Assembly: GCF_001984065.1 (NCBI RefSeq)
Contig: NZ_LYVP01000040.1
Coordinates: forward strand, 1 to 47,221
Direction of reading: 5' to 3'
Length of the DNA: 47,221 nucleotides
DNA from: Pseudomonas sp. KK4
GTDB lineage: Bacteria > Pseudomonadota > Gammaproteobacteria > Pseudomonadales > Pseudomonadaceae
Position numbers and translations under genes: made by a program. Within the stretch, counting starts at the first letter, position 1; every line of letters starts with the position of its first letter. This document shows, piece by piece, positions 7,176 to 17,112 of the stretch. The notes beneath the pieces were generated by a model. That model did not search any database and had not been told where the DNA came from. It was given only the letters and a program-made list of their open reading frames with translations.

Positions 7176-8573
7176 CTAGGCTACGCACGCTGCCCCGGCC
7201 GGGTTGTTCACCAGGTTTTCCAGGGTGGTGCGATCCAATAGTTCGGTGTCCAATTTGATGTAAATGGCCGCTTCATCAGCGACTATTACTGCATCTGTTA
7301 CCCCTACGACGGCCTTCAGGCGCTCTACCAGACCCGCTTCGCGGATCGCCTCGGGCGACAACGGCAAGCGCAGGCTTGTCACGTAGGGAGGTTCACGCAT
7401 GGTAACAGCAAAGGCCAGCCAGAGTGCAGCCAGCGCCGCGCATCCCAGGAATACAACCGACAAACCGCCATGCTGGAACAACCATCCGCCGAGTATCCCG
7501 CCCAGTGCCGATCCGAGGAACTGACTGGTGGAATAGACGCCCATTGCCGTGCCTTTGCCGCCGGCCGGTGAAACCTTGCTGATCAGCGACGGCAGTGAAG
7601 CTTCCAGCAGATTGAAGGCGGTAAAGAACACCACCGTTCCGATCACCAGAGCCCGCAAGCTGTCGCCGAACTGCCAGAAGAATAGCTCAGTGAGCATCAG
7701 CGTCACGACGGCGCCGAGCAAAACTCGTTTCATTTTGCGTCGTTTCTCGCCGTAGATAATGAACGGGATCATGGCGAAGAACGAAATCAGCAGCGCGGTC
7801 AGGTACACCCACCAGTGCTGCTCCTTCGGCAGGCCGGCTTTTTCCACCAGCGCCAGCGGCAGCGCGACGAAGCTCGACATCAACATGGCGTGCAACACAA
7901 AGATGCCCAGGTCCAGCCGCAGCAGGTCAGGGTGCTTGAGCGTCGGTATCAACGCCTGGCGCGCGACGCCGGACTCTCGATGCTGCAATGGGCCAGTGGA
8001 GCGCGGCACCATGAACATCACGATCACGATACCGAGCAGCGCCATGCCACCGGTCGCAAGGAACAGCCCCGACAGGCCGAAAGCACGGGTCAGCAAGGGG
8101 CCGACCACCATCGCCACGGCAAACGACAGGCCGATGGTCATGCCGATCATGGCCATGGCCTTGGTCCGATGCTGTTCGCGGGTCAGGTCCGACAGCAGCG
8201 CCATGACCGCGGCGGAAATCGCCCCGGCACCCTGTAGGACCCGTCCGGCGATCACGCCCCAGATCGAATCGGCGTTGGCTGCCAATACGCTGCCGAGGGC
8301 GAACACGACCAGCCCCAGGTAAATCACCGGGCGGCGGCCAATGCGATCGGAAATGAAGCCGAATGGAATCTGGAAAATCGCCTGGGTCAGGCCATAAGCG
8401 CCAATCGCCAGCCCGATCAGGGCCGGGGTCGCTCCCGCCAGGTCCATGCCATAGGTCGCCAAAACCGGCAACACCATGAACATGCCAAGCATACGGAAGG
8501 CGAACACCAGGGCCAGACCACTCGCCGCGCGGGTCTCGCTGCCACTCATGCGTTCGCTGTGGGGATCGTGCAT
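7176..8573 (-). CDS. MFS transporter, YajR-like, with C-terminal ferredoxin-like domain
   Basis: A 465-residue major facilitator with 12 hydrophobic segments. The motif-A loop reads GFISDRIGRRPVIYLGL (about residues 72-88), and there is a long basic central loop. The last ~65 residues (LVERLKAVVGVTDAVIVAD onward) form a soluble domain like the YAM domain of E. coli YajR. The substrate is unknown; drug or small-molecule/proton antiport is the family expectation. The start is ATG 8573, preceded by a GAGG motif; an internal Met9 is possible. It is divergent from uvrA and 9 bp upstream of ssb, so its promoter probably also feeds ssb. Confidence 0.9.
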   Translation of the reverse strand: MHDPHSERMSGSETRAASGLALVFAFRMLGMFMVLPVLATYGMDLAGATPALIGLAIGAYGLTQAIFQIPFGFISDRIGRRPVIYLGLVVFALGSVLAANADSIWGVIAGRVLQGAGAISAAVMALLSDLTREQHRTKAMAMIGMTIGLSFAVAMVVGPLLTRAFGLSGLFLATGGMALLGIVIVMFMVPRSTGPLQHRESGVARQALIPTLKHPDLLRLDLGIFVLHAMLMSSFVALPLALVEKAGLPKEQHWWVYLTALLISFFAMIPFIIYGEKRRKMKRVLLGAVVTLMLTELFFWQFGDSLRALVIGTVVFFTAFNLLEASLPSLISKVSPAGGKGTAMGVYSTSQFLGSALGGILGGWLFQHGGLSVVFLGCAALAALWLAFAVTMREPPYVTSLRLPLSPEAIREAGLVERLKAVVGVTDAVIVADEAAIYIKLDTELLDRTTLENLVNNPAGAACVA

Positions 8574-8764
8574 GGAAAAACCTCATGTGAACCGGCGGCG
8601 ATTCTACCAGTCCCATCGATTGGCAGGGTATATCGCGACGCTTTGCCGCGTGTAGATGAAAGAGCTTTCATGTAAGGCTGCAATGACATCATTCGATAGT
8701 GTGCATCCATCCAGTATTTGGCCGTATACTCCTACGTTTTCGACGCCCGCCGAGCGAGGCCACC

Positions 8765-11599
8765 TTGGACAAGATCCTGATTCGTGGGGCTCGAACCCAC
8801 AACCTGAAGAACATCGACCTGACCCTGCCGCGGGACAAGCTGATCGTCATCACCGGCCTGTCTGGCTCAGGCAAGTCATCACTGGCTTTCGACACACTGT
8901 ACGCCGAAGGCCAGCGCCGCTACGTTGAATCGCTGTCGGCCTATGCCCGCCAGTTCCTTTCGATGATGGAAAAGCCCGACGTCGACACCATCGAAGGCCT
9001 CTCGCCGGCCATCTCCATTGAACAGAAGTCGACTTCGCACAACCCGCGCTCGACCGTCGGCACCATTACCGAAATCTACGACTACCTGCGCTTGCTGTAT
9101 GCACGCGTGGGCATCCCGCGCTGCCCGGATCACGACATCCCGCTGGAGGCGCAGACCGTCAGCCAGATGGTCGACCTGGTCCTGGCCGAGCCGGAAGGCA
9201 GCAAGCTGATGCTGCTGGCGCCGGTGATCCGTGAACGCAAGGGCGAACACCTGTCGGTCTTCGAAGAGCTGCGCGCCCAGGGCTTCGTCCGCGCCCGGAT
9301 CAACGGCAAGCTCTATGAGCTGGACGAAGCGCCGAAACTCGACAAGCAGAAAAAACACACCATCGATGTGGTGGTGGACCGCTTCAAGGTACGTGCCGAT
9401 CTGCAACAGCGCCTCGCCGAATCCTTCGAGACGGCACTGAAGCTGGCCGATGGCATCGCTCTGGTGGCGCCGATGGACGACGAACCCGGCGAAGAGATGA
9501 TCTTCTCCGCACGCTTCGCCTGCCCGATTTGCGGGCATGCCATCAGCGAGCTAGAGCCAAAGCTGTTCTCCTTCAACAACCCGGCCGGTGCCTGCCCGAC
9601 CTGCGATGGCCTGGGCGTGAAGCAGTTCTTCGACATCAAGCGACTGGTCAACGGTGAACTGACCCTGGCCGAAGGCGCGATTCGCGGCTGGGACCGGCGC
9701 AACGTCTACTACTTCCAGATGCTCGGTTCGTTGGCCTCTCATTTCAAGTTCAGCCTGGAAGTGCCGTTCAACGAACTGCCGGCCGACCAGCAGAAGCAAA
9801 TCCTGCATGGCAGCGGCTCGCAGAATGTCGATTTCAAATACCTGAACGACCGCGGCGACATCGTCAAACGCTCGCATCCGTTCGAAGGCATCGTGCCGAA
9901 CCTGGAACGTCGCTATCGCGAAACTGAGTCGGCTTCGGTGCGCGAAGAACTGGCCAAGTTCCTCAGCACCCAATCCTGCCCGGACTGCCGCGGTACTCGA
10001 TTGCGTCGTGAGGCGCGGCACGTGTGGGTGGGCGAAAAGAACCTGCCGGCGGTGACCAATCTGCCGATCGGCGACGCCTGCGACTATTTCGGTGGGCTGA
10101 AACTGACCGGCCGCCGGGGCGAGATTGCCGACAAGATCCTCAAGGAAATCCGCGAGCGCCTGCAGTTTCTGGTCAACGTCGGCCTCGACTACCTGTCGCT
10201 GGATCGCAGCGCCGACACCCTGTCCGGCGGTGAGGCTCAGCGTATTCGTCTGGCCAGCCAGATCGGCGCCGGCCTGGTCGGCGTTCTGTACATCCTCGAT
10301 GAACCATCGATTGGCTTGCACCAGCGCGATAACGACCGCTTGCTTGGCACCCTCAAACACCTGCGTGACATCGGTAACACCGTGATCGTGGTCGAGCATG
10401 ACGAAGATGCAATTCGCCTGGCTGACTACGTGGTGGATATCGGTCCGGGCGCTGGCGTTCACGGTGGACATATCGTCGCTGAGGGCACGCCCGCCGAGGT
10501 GATGGCGCATCCGGACTCCCTCACTGGCAAGTATCTGTCGGGCCGGGTGAAAATCGAAGTACCGGCCAAGCGCACGCCGCGCAACAAGAAGCTGTCGCTG
10601 ACGCTCAAGGGCGCCCGCGGCAACAACTTGCGCAATGTCGACCTGGAAATTCCGATCGGCCTGCTGACCTGCGTGACCGGCGTGTCCGGCTCAGGCAAGT
10701 CGACGCTGATCAACAACACACTGTTCCCACTGAGCGCCACGGCGCTGAACGGTGCGACCACCCTTGAAGCGGCCCCTCACGACAGCATCAAGGGGCTGGA
10801 ACACCTGGACAAGGTCGTCGACATCGACCAGAGCCCGATCGGGCGAACGCCACGTTCCAACCCCGCAACCTACACCGGGTTGTTCACGCCGATTCGAGAG
10901 TTGTTCGCCGGCGTGCCGGAATCACGCTCCCGGGGTTATGGTCCGGGGCGCTTCTCTTTCAACGTCAAGGGTGGGCGCTGTGAAGCCTGCCAAGGCGACG
11001 GCTTGATCAAAGTGGAGATGCACTTCCTGCCGGACATCTATGTGCCGTGCGACGTCTGCAAGAGCAAGCGCTACAACCGCGAGACGCTGGAGATCAAGTA
11101 CAAAGGCAAGAGCATTCACGAGACCCTCGAGATGACGATCGAGGAAGCCCGGGAGTTCTTTGATGCGGTACCGGCCTTGGCGCGCAAGCTGCAGACGCTG
11201 ATGGACGTGGGCCTGTCATATATCAAGCTGGGACAATCGGCGACCACGCTGTCCGGTGGCGAGGCTCAGCGGGTCAAGCTGTCCCGTGAGCTGTCCAAGC
11301 GTGATACCGGCAAGACCCTGTACATCCTGGATGAGCCGACCACAGGCCTGCACTTCGCGGACATTCAGCAATTGCTTGATGTGTTGCATCGATTGCGTGA
11401 CCACGGTAATACCGTGGTGGTGATCGAGCACAACCTGGACGTGATCAAGACAGCAGACTGGCTGGTGGATCTGGGGCCGGAGGGCGGTTCCAAAGGCGGC
11501 CAGATCATTGCTGTGGGTACGCCGGAGCAAGTCGCCGAGATGAAACAATCTCACACCGGTTACTACCTGAAACCTTTGCTCGAACGCGATCGGGCCTGA
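8765..11599 (+). CDS. uvrA: Excinuclease ABC subunit A (UvrA)
   Basis: The 944-residue damage-recognition ATPase of nucleotide excision repair. It has two ABC modules: Walker [10 protein letters not shown] at residues 31-39 and GVSGSGKST near residue 640; signature [12 protein letters not shown] in the first and [12 protein letters not shown] in the second; and two Walker B LDEPS/LDEPT segments. The zinc cysteines CPICG...CPTCDG and CEACQGDG...CDVCK are present. The start is TTG 8765 (product [14 protein letters not shown]), with GAGG at 8756-8759; this matches the family N-terminus, whereas the longer open frame from 8699 adds 22 unrelated residues. No convincing LexA box is seen upstream. 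A strong terminator follows. Confidence 0.98.
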   Translation: MDKILIRGARTHNLKNIDLTLPRDKLIVITGLSGSGKSSLAFDTLYAEGQRRYVESLSAYARQFLSMMEKPDVDTIEGLSPAISIEQKSTSHNPRSTVGTITEIYDYLRLLYARVGIPRCPDHDIPLEAQTVSQMVDLVLAEPEGSKLMLLAPVIRERKGEHLSVFEELRAQGFVRARINGKLYELDEAPKLDKQKKHTIDVVVDRFKVRADLQQRLAESFETALKLADGIALVAPMDDEPGEEMIFSARFACPICGHAISELEPKLFSFNNPAGACPTCDGLGVKQFFDIKRLVNGELTLAEGAIRGWDRRNVYYFQMLGSLASHFKFSLEVPFNELPADQQKQILHGSGSQNVDFKYLNDRGDIVKRSHPFEGIVPNLERRYRETESASVREELAKFLSTQSCPDCRGTRLRREARHVWVGEKNLPAVTNLPIGDACDYFGGLKLTGRRGEIADKILKEIRERLQFLVNVGLDYLSLDRSADTLSGGEAQRIRLASQIGAGLVGVLYILDEPSIGLHQRDNDRLLGTLKHLRDIGNTVIVVEHDEDAIRLADYVVDIGPGAGVHGGHIVAEGTPAEVMAHPDSLTGKYLSGRVKIEVPAKRTPRNKKLSLTLKGARGNNLRNVDLEIPIGLLTCVTGVSGSGKSTLINNTLFPLSATALNGATTLEAAPHDSIKGLEHLDKVVDIDQSPIGRTPRSNPATYTGLFTPIRELFAGVPESRSRGYGPGRFSFNVKGGRCEACQGDGLIKVEMHFLPDIYVPCDVCKSKRYNRETLEIKYKGKSIHETLEMTIEEAREFFDAVPALARKLQTLMDVGLSYIKLGQSATTLSGGEAQRVKLSRELSKRDTGKTLYILDEPTTGLHFADIQQLLDVLHRLRDHGNTVVVIEHNLDVIKTADWLVDLGPEGGSKGGQIIAVGTPEQVAEMKQSHTGYYLKPLLERDRA

Positions 11600-11610
11600 A
11601 TACGGCCCAT

Positions 11611-11651
11611 GAAAAAGCCCCTGTCATCTATTCGGTGACAGGGGCTTTTTC
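11611..11651. terminator. Terminator between uvrA and the ferritin gene
   Basis: A 16-bp stem, GAAAAAGCCCCTGTCA (11611-11626) with TGACAGGGGCTTTTTC (11636-11651), and a 9-nt loop. T tracts on both strands make it usable by both convergent genes. Confidence 0.95.
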
Positions 11652-11703
11652 TTTCTGTTCAGGAGCAAAGCTTGCTCGCGCTTGCGGCCTCCCGATCGCT
11701 ACT

Positions 11704-12168
11704 TCAAGCGTGGGATTGCAGGTAGTTCTCGAGACCGATCAACTTGATCAGACCCAACTGCTTCTCGAGCCAGTAAGTGTGATCCTCTTCGGTATCGTTC
11801 AGCTGAATTCTCAGCATCTCACGGCTAACATAATCCTTGTGCTGCTCGCAGAGTTCGATGCCTTTGCACAAAGCAGCGCGAACCTTGTACTCCAGACGCA
11901 GATCCGCCTCGAGCATCTCAGGTACCGTGGTGCCGACATCAAGATCGTCCGGGCGCATGCGTGGCGTACCTTCAAGCATCAGGATACGGCGCATCAGCGC
12001 GTCAGCGTGGCCGGCTTCTTCTTCCATTTCGTGGTTGATTCGTTCGTAGAGCTTGGTGAATCCCCAGTCCTCATACATCCGCGAGTGAACGAAATATTGG
12101 TCACGCGCGGCCAGTTCGCCGGTCAGCAACGTGTTGAGGTAATCGATAACGTCTGGGTGGCCTTGCAT
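11704..12168 (-). CDS. ftnA: Bacterial ferritin (FtnA type, often annotated bacterioferritin/BfrA), haem ligand absent
   Basis: A 154-residue four-helix ferritin that stores iron as a 24-mer cage. The di-iron ferroxidase ligands are present in bacterioferritin numbering: Glu18, Glu51 and His54 (EEEAGH), with Glu94 and Glu127/His130 (DTEEDHTYW) further on; Tyr25 is also present. Position 52, the haem-ligating methionine of bacterioferritins, is alanine here, so this protein should be haem-free. The orthologous gene beside katA in P. aeruginosa was first called bfrA and later recognised as a ferritin. The start is ATG 12168 ([15 protein letters not shown]) with GGGAG upstream; the open frame extends further without homology. 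It lies downstream of katA, consistent with joint iron/peroxide management. Confidence 0.94.
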   Translation of the reverse strand: MQGHPDVIDYLNTLLTGELAARDQYFVHSRMYEDWGFTKLYERINHEMEEEAGHADALMRRILMLEGTPRMRPDDLDVGTTVPEMLEADLRLEYKVRAALCKGIELCEQHKDYVSREMLRIQLNDTEEDHTYWLEKQLGLIKLIGLENYLQSHA

Positions 12169-12186
12169 CGCCCTACATCTCCCTGC

Positions 12187-12206
12187 TTCAAAGTATGTAG
12201 TTTGAA
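12187..12206. promoter_or_regulatory. Candidate operator upstream of ftnA
   Basis: A perfect 6-bp inverted repeat with 8-bp spacer, TTCAAA-N8-TTTGAA, begins 18 bp upstream of the ftnA start codon. Its position fits a repressor site or 5'-UTR structure. It does not obviously match a Fur box. Confidence 0.35.
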
Positions 12207-12281
12207 CCAACATGGCGATATCGTCACGCCGATGACGCAATAAAAGCGAAGATATTCTGAGAAAAGCAGGTTAAATAACGC

Positions 12282-12307
12282 AAAAAACCGCCCCAATAAG
12301 GGCGGTT
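12282..12307 (-). terminator. Terminator after katA
   Basis: Read on the minus strand, AACCGCCC-(6 nt)-GGGCGGTT is followed by TTTT; the arms are 12300-12307 and 12286-12293. It lies 12 bp past the katA stop. Confidence 0.88.
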
Positions 12308-12318
12308 CTGCTTCTCAT

Positions 12319-13773
12319 TTAGACTTCGTTAAGCTGTACGTTGAGCCGCTTTGCAATTGCCTCTCCATACGCCAGATCGGCCCTGTAGAAATGCTGCAAC
12401 TGGCGATCGACCACGTCGCTTGATACCCCGGCCATCGCGCCGGCGATGTTGCCGACCAGCAGAGCTTTTTGCTCGTCACTCATCAGACGAAACAGCGCAC
12501 CCGCGTGACTGTAGTAATCAGTGTCTTCGCGGTGATCGTAGCGATCAGCAACGCCGCTCAGGGCCAACGCAGGTTCGGCGTAACGAGGGGCCTGCTTTGG
12601 CGAATCGACATAGCTGTTGGGCTCGTAGTTCGGTGCTGCACCGCCATTGCTGCCAAAGGCCATGGAACCATCGCGCTGGTAACTATTGACGGGACTGCGC
12701 GGCGCATTCACCGGAAGTTGCTGGTGATTGGTACCTACGCGGTAGCGGTGGGCATCTGCATAGGCGAACACCCGACCTTGCAGCATGCGATCGGGCGACA
12801 GGCCGACACCTGGCACCATGTTGCTTGGGCCGAAGGCCGCCTGTTCGACTTCAGCAAAGTAATTGAGCGGGTTGCGGTTCAACTCCAGCTCGCCGACTTC
12901 GATGAGTGGAAACTCTTTTTGTGACCAGGTCTTGGTCACGTCGAACGGATTTTCATAATGCGCCGCCGCCTGAGCTTCGGTCATGACCTGGATGCAAACG
13001 CTCCATTTCGGGAAATCACCGCGCTCGATCGCCTCGAACAAATCGCGCTGGGCGTAATCCGGATCTGTACCCGCCAGACGCGCTGCGTCGGCTGGCGCAA
13101 GGTTCTTGATCCCTTGTTTGGTCTTGTAATGCCATTTCACCCAATAGCGTTCGCCGGTGGCGTTAATCAGGCTGTAGGTGTGGCTACCGAAGCCGTGCAT
13201 GTGGCGGTAGCCGTCTGGGATACCGCGATCGGAGAACAGAATCGTGACTTGGTGCAGCGCCTCGGGAGAATGCGACCAGAAGTCCCACATCGCTTGCGCA
13301 CTTTTCAGGTTGCTTTGTGGCAGGCGCTTTTGGGTGTGGATAAAGTCCGGGAATTTCAAAGGGTCGCGAATGAAGAACACAGGAGTGTTGTTACCCACAA
13401 TGTCCCAGTTACCTTCTTCGGTGTAGAACTTCAAAGCAAAGCCGCGCGGATCACGCTCGGTATCCGCTGAACCGCGTTCGCCGCCCACAGTGGAAAAACG
13501 CAGGAAGGTTGGCGTTTGTTTACCGACTGCCTCAAACAGCTTGGCGCTAGTGTACTGGGTGATGTCGCGGGTGACGGTGAACGTACCGTATGCACCCGAG
13601 CCTTTGGCGTGTACGCGGCGCTCGGGAATGTTTTCACGGTTGAAGTGAGCCAACTTCTCCATCAGGTGGAAGTCATCAAGCAACAGCGGCCCACGAGGGC
13701 CTGCTGAACGGGAATTCTGGTTATCAGCGACAGGCGCGCCACTGGCAGTGGTGAGTATTTTATTCTGGCTCAT
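12319..13773 (-). CDS. katA: Catalase KatA (haem, small-subunit clade)
   Basis: A 484-residue monofunctional haem catalase converting H2O2 to water and O2. Catalytic His55 lies in [12 protein letters not shown], Asn128 in [12 protein letters not shown], and the proximal haem ligand Tyr338 in [14 protein letters not shown]. The length and the NADPH-type small-subunit layout fit the main vegetative catalase of Pseudomonas. There is no signal peptide. The gene stands alone between terminators, with ftnA downstream and the alpha ribosomal operon upstream. The 150-bp region before the start codon is AT-rich and holds a possible OxyR site. Confidence 0.97.
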   Translation of the reverse strand: MSQNKILTTASGAPVADNQNSRSAGPRGPLLLDDFHLMEKLAHFNRENIPERRVHAKGSGAYGTFTVTRDITQYTSAKLFEAVGKQTPTFLRFSTVGGERGSADTERDPRGFALKFYTEEGNWDIVGNNTPVFFIRDPLKFPDFIHTQKRLPQSNLKSAQAMWDFWSHSPEALHQVTILFSDRGIPDGYRHMHGFGSHTYSLINATGERYWVKWHYKTKQGIKNLAPADAARLAGTDPDYAQRDLFEAIERGDFPKWSVCIQVMTEAQAAAHYENPFDVTKTWSQKEFPLIEVGELELNRNPLNYFAEVEQAAFGPSNMVPGVGLSPDRMLQGRVFAYADAHRYRVGTNHQQLPVNAPRSPVNSYQRDGSMAFGSNGGAAPNYEPNSYVDSPKQAPRYAEPALALSGVADRYDHREDTDYYSHAGALFRLMSDEQKALLVGNIAGAMAGVSSDVVDRQLQHFYRADLAYGEAIAKRLNVQLNEV

Positions 13774-13836
13774 GCGATCTCTTCCTCTTTCGAATCAACT
13801 GCCGGCTAGTCGGCTGTAAGGAAGTATCGACGATGA

Positions 13837-13876
13837 ATATTACACACTCAAATTCATTAGATATTGCCAATCGATA
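13837..13876 (-). promoter_or_regulatory. Candidate katA promoter with LysR/OxyR-like palindrome
   Basis: TAGATATTGCCAATCGATA (13858-13876, plus strand) has the imperfect dyad ATTGCCAAT with flanking TA...TA, in the T-N11-A style of LysR-type regulators. It abuts the weak -35 position of a TAATAT -10 box (minus strand, 13842-13837). This is what a peroxide-activated OxyR promoter would look like, but the match to the OxyR consensus was judged by eye only. Confidence 0.33.
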
Positions 13877-13924
13877 GAAATAAGCAATACACAAAAGAGA
13901 CGCCCATACTTTTCAAACGCCCAC

Positions 13925-13950
13925 AAAAAACCGGGCGCAAGGCCCGGTTT
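13925..13950 (-). terminator. Terminator of the alpha ribosomal operon
   Basis: On the minus strand, AACCGGGC-(3 nt)-GCCCGGTT runs into TTTT just after the rplQ stop (stem CCGGGC 13931-13936 with GCCCGG 13942-13947, extended by AA/TT). Confidence 0.9.
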
Positions 13951-13969
13951 CTTGTTTCAGACTGACGTC

Positions 13970-14356
13970 TTACTCAGCGGATACAGCTTCACCGCCGGTA
14001 GCACGATCAACCAACTCGACGTACGCCATAGGCGCGTTGTCGCCAGCGCGGAAACCGCACTTGAGGATGCGCAGGTAGCCACCCTCACGGGTAGCGTAAC
14101 GCTTGCCCAGGTCGTTGAAGAGCTTGCCAACGATAGCTTTCGAACGAGTACGGTCGAAAGCCAGACGGCGGTTAGCCAGGCTGTCTGTCTTGGCCAAAGT
14201 GATCAGCGGCTCAGCAACGCGACGCAGTTCTTTAGCTTTTGGCAGAGTAGTTTTGATCAGCTCGTGCTCGAACAGCGACACCGCCATGTTTTGGAACATG
14301 GCCTTGCGGTGCGAGCTGGTGCGGCTGAGGTGACGACCACTTTTACGATGACGCAT
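13970..14356 (-). CDS. rplQ: 50S ribosomal protein L17 (bL17)
   Basis: A 128-residue L17 starting [17 protein letters not shown], the conserved basic N-terminus. It is a large-subunit protein near the exit-tunnel surface, contacting 23S rRNA. It is the last gene of the alpha operon (rpsM-rpsK-rpsD-rpoA-rplQ), 42 bp after rpoA, followed by a terminator. Length is normal for the family, with a short acidic/Ala tail. Confidence 0.99.
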   Translation of the reverse strand: MRHRKSGRHLSRTSSHRKAMFQNMAVSLFEHELIKTTLPKAKELRRVAEPLITLAKTDSLANRRLAFDRTRSKAIVGKLFNDLGKRYATREGGYLRILKCGFRAGDNAPMAYVELVDRATGGEAVSAE

Positions 14357-14398
14357 GGTTCATTCCTTACCAAACACTACGTTCGGTGATTACGACGA

Positions 14399-15400
14399 TC
14401 AGGCAGTCGCCTTGTCGTCCTTCTTAAGACTTGCAGGCGGCCAGTTGTCGAGGCGCATGCCGAGGGACAGACCGCGGGAGGCCAGAACGTCCTTGATTTC
14501 AGTCAAGGATTTCTTGCCAAGGTTCGGAGTCTTCAACAGCTCTACTTCGGTACGCTGAATCAGGTCGCCGATGTAGTAGATGTTTTCCGCCTTAAGGCAG
14601 TTAGCCGAACGTACAGTCAGTTCCAGATCGTCAACCGGGCGAAGCAGGATCGGATCGATCTCGTCTTCCTGCTCGATTACCACTGGTTCGCTGTCACCTT
14701 TGAGGTCGACGAACGCAGCCAACTGCTGTTGCAGGATGGTTGCAGCGCGACGGATTGCCTCTTCAGGATCCAGGGTACCGTTGGTTTCCAGATCAATAAC
14801 CAGCTTGTCCAGGTTAGTACGCTGCTCGACACGGGCGTTTTCCACCACGTATGCGATACGGCGAACCGGGCTGAACGAAGAGTCGAGCTGCAAGCGACCG
14901 ATGCTGCGGCTTTCGTCTTCATCGCTCTGACGCGAGTCTGCCGGTTCATAACCACGACCACGAGCTACTACGAGCTTCATGTTCAGGGCGCCGTTAGACG
15001 CCAGGTTAGCGATTACGTGATCGGGGTTAACGATCTCGACATCATGATCCAGCTGAATATCGGCAGCGGTAACCACCCCCGAACCCTTCTTCGACAAGGT
15101 CAGCGTAACTTCGTCACGGCCGTGCAGCTTGATAGCCAGACCTTTAAGGTTCAACAGGATTTCAATTACGTCTTCCTGTACACCTTCGATGGCGCTGTAC
15201 TCGTGGAGCACACCGTCAATCTCGGCCTCGACTACTGCACAGCCGGGCATTGAGGACAACAGGATGCGGCGCAGCGCGTTGCCCAGGGTGTGGCCAAAGC
15301 CACGCTCGAGAGGCTCGAGAGTGATCTTGGCGCGGGTTGGACTGACAACCTGCACGTCAATATGGCGGGGTGTCAGGAACTCATTTACCGAAATCTGCAT
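14399..15400 (-). CDS. rpoA: RNA polymerase alpha subunit
   Basis: A 333-residue alpha subunit. The N-terminal domain (about 1-230) dimerises and nucleates beta/beta' assembly, with [19 protein letters not shown] as its hallmark. After a linker, the C-terminal domain (about 245-320) contains [18 protein letters not shown], where the Arg equivalent to E. coli Arg265 contacts UP elements and activators. It lies in the alpha operon between rpsD (22 bp) and rplQ (42 bp), giving co-expression of polymerase and ribosome genes. Confidence 0.99.
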   Translation of the reverse strand: MQISVNEFLTPRHIDVQVVSPTRAKITLEPLERGFGHTLGNALRRILLSSMPGCAVVEAEIDGVLHEYSAIEGVQEDVIEILLNLKGLAIKLHGRDEVTLTLSKKGSGVVTAADIQLDHDVEIVNPDHVIANLASNGALNMKLVVARGRGYEPADSRQSDEDESRSIGRLQLDSSFSPVRRIAYVVENARVEQRTNLDKLVIDLETNGTLDPEEAIRRAATILQQQLAAFVDLKGDSEPVVIEQEDEIDPILLRPVDDLELTVRSANCLKAENIYYIGDLIQRTEVELLKTPNLGKKSLTEIKDVLASRGLSLGMRLDNWPPASLKKDDKATA

Positions 15401-15422
15401 GGATGCACCTATTTTCTAGCCC

Positions 15423-16043
15423 TTACTTGGAGTAGAGCTCGACAATCAGGCTTTCGTTGATGTCGGCGGACAGATCACTGCGAGCTGGAACGTTCTTGAA
15501 AACGCCCGACTTCTTCTCAGTGTCTACTTCTACCCATTCTACGCGGCCACGTTGGGCACACAGATCGAGAGCTTGGACAATGCGAAGTTGGTTTTTTGCT
15601 TTCTCGCGAACAGCAACCACGTCACCAGCACGAACCTGGTAGGACGGAACGTTAACGGTTTGACCGTTTACGCTGATCGACTTGTGCGATACCAGCTGAC
15701 GGGATTCGGCACGAGTCGAACCAAAGCCCATACGGTATACAACGTTGTCCAGACGGCATTCGAGCAGTTGCAACAGGTTTTCGCCGGTTGCGCCTTTCTT
15801 GCCAGCAGCTTCTTTGTAGTAGCCGCTGAATTGACGCTCGAGAACGCCGTAGATACGACGAACCTTCTGCTTTTCACGCAGTTGGGTGCCGTAATCGGAC
15901 TGGCGACCGCGGCGTTGGCCGTGGATACCAGGTGCTGCTTCAATGTTGCACTTCGATTCGATCGCGCGCACGCCGCTCTTCAGGAAGAGATCGGTGCCTT
16001 CGCGACGAGCGAGTTTGCATTTTGGACCAATGTAACGAGCCAT
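15423..16043 (-). CDS. rpsD: 30S ribosomal protein S4 (uS4)
   Basis: A 206-residue S4, a primary 16S rRNA binder and assembly initiator. The S4 RNA-binding domain is visible at about residues 96-157 ([20 protein letters not shown]). In E. coli S4 is also the translational repressor of the alpha operon. The N-terminus [20 protein letters not shown] is typical. It is the third gene of the alpha operon, 18 bp after rpsK. Confidence 0.99.
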   Translation of the reverse strand: MARYIGPKCKLARREGTDLFLKSGVRAIESKCNIEAAPGIHGQRRGRQSDYGTQLREKQKVRRIYGVLERQFSGYYKEAAGKKGATGENLLQLLECRLDNVVYRMGFGSTRAESRQLVSHKSISVNGQTVNVPSYQVRAGDVVAVREKAKNQLRIVQALDLCAQRGRVEWVEVDTEKKSGVFKNVPARSDLSADINESLIVELYSK

Positions 16044-16061
16044 TCTTTACAATCTCCTGGA

Positions 16062-16451
16062 TTACACGCGGCGCTTCTTCGGCGGACGGCACCCGTTGTG
16101 CGGGATTGGCGTCACGTCGGTGATGCTGGCGATCTTGTAGCCACAGCCGTTCAAAGCGCGGACTGCAGATTCACGACCTGGACCTGGACCTTTGACGTTT
16201 ACGTCGAGGTTTTTCAGGCCGTATTCCAGCGCAGCTTGACCAGCACGTTCAGCAGCTACTTGAGCAGCAAACGGAGTGGACTTGCGGGAACCGCGGAAAC
16301 CCGAACCACCGGAGGTAGCCCAGGAAAGAGCGTTACCTTGACGGTCGGTGATGGTCACGATGGTGTTGTTAAAAGATGCATGGATGTGGGCGATGCCATC
16401 AACCACTGTCTTTTTAACTTTTTTACGAGGACGAGCAGCAGGTTTTGCCAT
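16062..16451 (-). CDS. rpsK: 30S ribosomal protein S11 (uS11)
   Basis: A 129-residue S11, platform protein of the small subunit near the mRNA exit. It has the lysine-rich N-terminus ([15 protein letters not shown]) and the family-typical C-terminus [18 protein letters not shown]. It is the second gene of the alpha operon, 30 bp after rpsM, and is full length. Confidence 0.99.
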   Translation of the reverse strand: MAKPAARPRKKVKKTVVDGIAHIHASFNNTIVTITDRQGNALSWATSGGSGFRGSRKSTPFAAQVAAERAGQAALEYGLKNLDVNVKGPGPGRESAVRALNGCGYKIASITDVTPIPHNGCRPPKKRRV

Positions 16452-16481
16452 GATTAAATTCCTGTCGATTCGCTGGGGCGA

Positions 16482-16838
16482 TTACTTGCGGATCGGCTTA
16501 CGCGGACCTTTACGGGTACGCGCGTTGGTCTTGGTACGCTGACCGCGTACTGGCAGACCACGACGATGACGCAGACCGCGATAGCAACCGAGGTCCATCA
16601 AGCGCTTGATTTTCATGTTGATTTCGCGACGCAGATCACCTTCAGTGGTGAACTTCGCCACTTCGCCACGCAGCTGTTCAATTTGCTCGTCGCTCAGATC
16701 CTTGATCTTTGCTGCTGGGTTTACCCCAGTCTCTGCACAAATTTTCTGTGCAGTAGTGCGACCAACACCATAGATGTAGGTCAGCGAGATAACAGTATGC
16801 TTGTTATCTGGAATGTTAACGCCTGCAATACGGGCCAT
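16482..16838 (-). CDS. rpsM: 30S ribosomal protein S13 (uS13)
   Basis: A 118-residue S13, head protein contacting the P-site tRNA and forming intersubunit bridges with L5. The start [19 protein letters not shown] and the basic tail [20 protein letters not shown] are conserved. It is the first gene of the alpha operon. Its promoter (16926-16898) abuts the terminator-like hairpin after rpmJ; the leader is about 50 nt. Confidence 0.99.
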   Translation of the reverse strand: MARIAGVNIPDNKHTVISLTYIYGVGRTTAQKICAETGVNPAAKIKDLSDEQIEQLRGEVAKFTTEGDLRREINMKIKRLMDLGCYRGLRHRRGLPVRGQRTKTNARTRKGPRKPIRK

Positions 16839-16897
16839 TCAGTGGGACTCCAATTGACAGCTACCTACGCCCCGGAAGCCAAGAAATAGGGCGCGAG

Positions 16898-16926
16898 ATA
16901 ATATCGCTGTAATAACAAATAATCAA
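16898..16926 (-). promoter_or_regulatory. Alpha-operon promoter (rpsM)
   Basis: On the minus strand, -35 TTGATT (16926-16921), a 17-bp spacer and -10 TATTAT (16903-16898). The -35 box begins at the very next base after the stem of the rpmJ terminator hairpin. The resulting leader can form a small stem, CGCCC/GGGCG (16868-16893), which may serve S4-type feedback; that last point is inference. Confidence 0.75.
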
Positions 16927-16950
16927 CCCGGCAGCGCACTAGCTGCCGGG
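16927..16950 (-). terminator. Hairpin between rpmJ and rpsM
   Basis: A 9-bp perfect stem, CCCGGCAGC (16927-16935) with GCTGCCGGG (16942-16950), and a 6-nt loop. On the minus strand it is followed by the T-rich TTGATTATTTGTTATT. It probably ends or attenuates the spc operon. Confidence 0.75.
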
Positions 16951-16968
16951 CTTGAAGCACAATCACAC

Positions 16969-17085
16969 TCAGCCTTGGCGCTGTTTGTGACGCGGTTCCG
17001 CGCTGCAAATTACTCGAACAACACCTTCGCGGCGAATAATCTTGCAGTTACGGCACAGCTTTTTCACCGATGCACGAACTTTCAT
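16969..17085 (-). CDS. rpmJ: 50S ribosomal protein L36 (bL36)
   Basis: A 38-codon gene. The protein begins [20 protein letters not shown] and ends RHKQRQG. Cys11, Cys14, Cys27 and His32 form the zinc-ribbon ligand set, so this is the zinc-binding C+ form. It is the last gene of the spc operon, 27 bp after secY, with GAGGAG-like sequence (17091-17097) before the start. It is too short for ordinary gene finders but unambiguous by sequence and position. Confidence 0.98.
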
Positions 17086-17112
17086 CACCAACTCCTCGAA
17101 CCTTATGGGTAC

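Noticed and set aside
8699..8714. LexA-like sequence GTGT-N8-CCAG upstream of uvrA
   Set aside because: Each half differs from CTGT/ACAG, and the core is not AT-rich. uvrA in P. aeruginosa is, to my recollection, constitutive, so I do not call an SOS box.
11660..11700. REP-like fragment (GCTTGCTCGCGCTTGCGG) after uvrA
   Set aside because: It shares only part of the REP core and has no palindromic partner; too degenerate to call.
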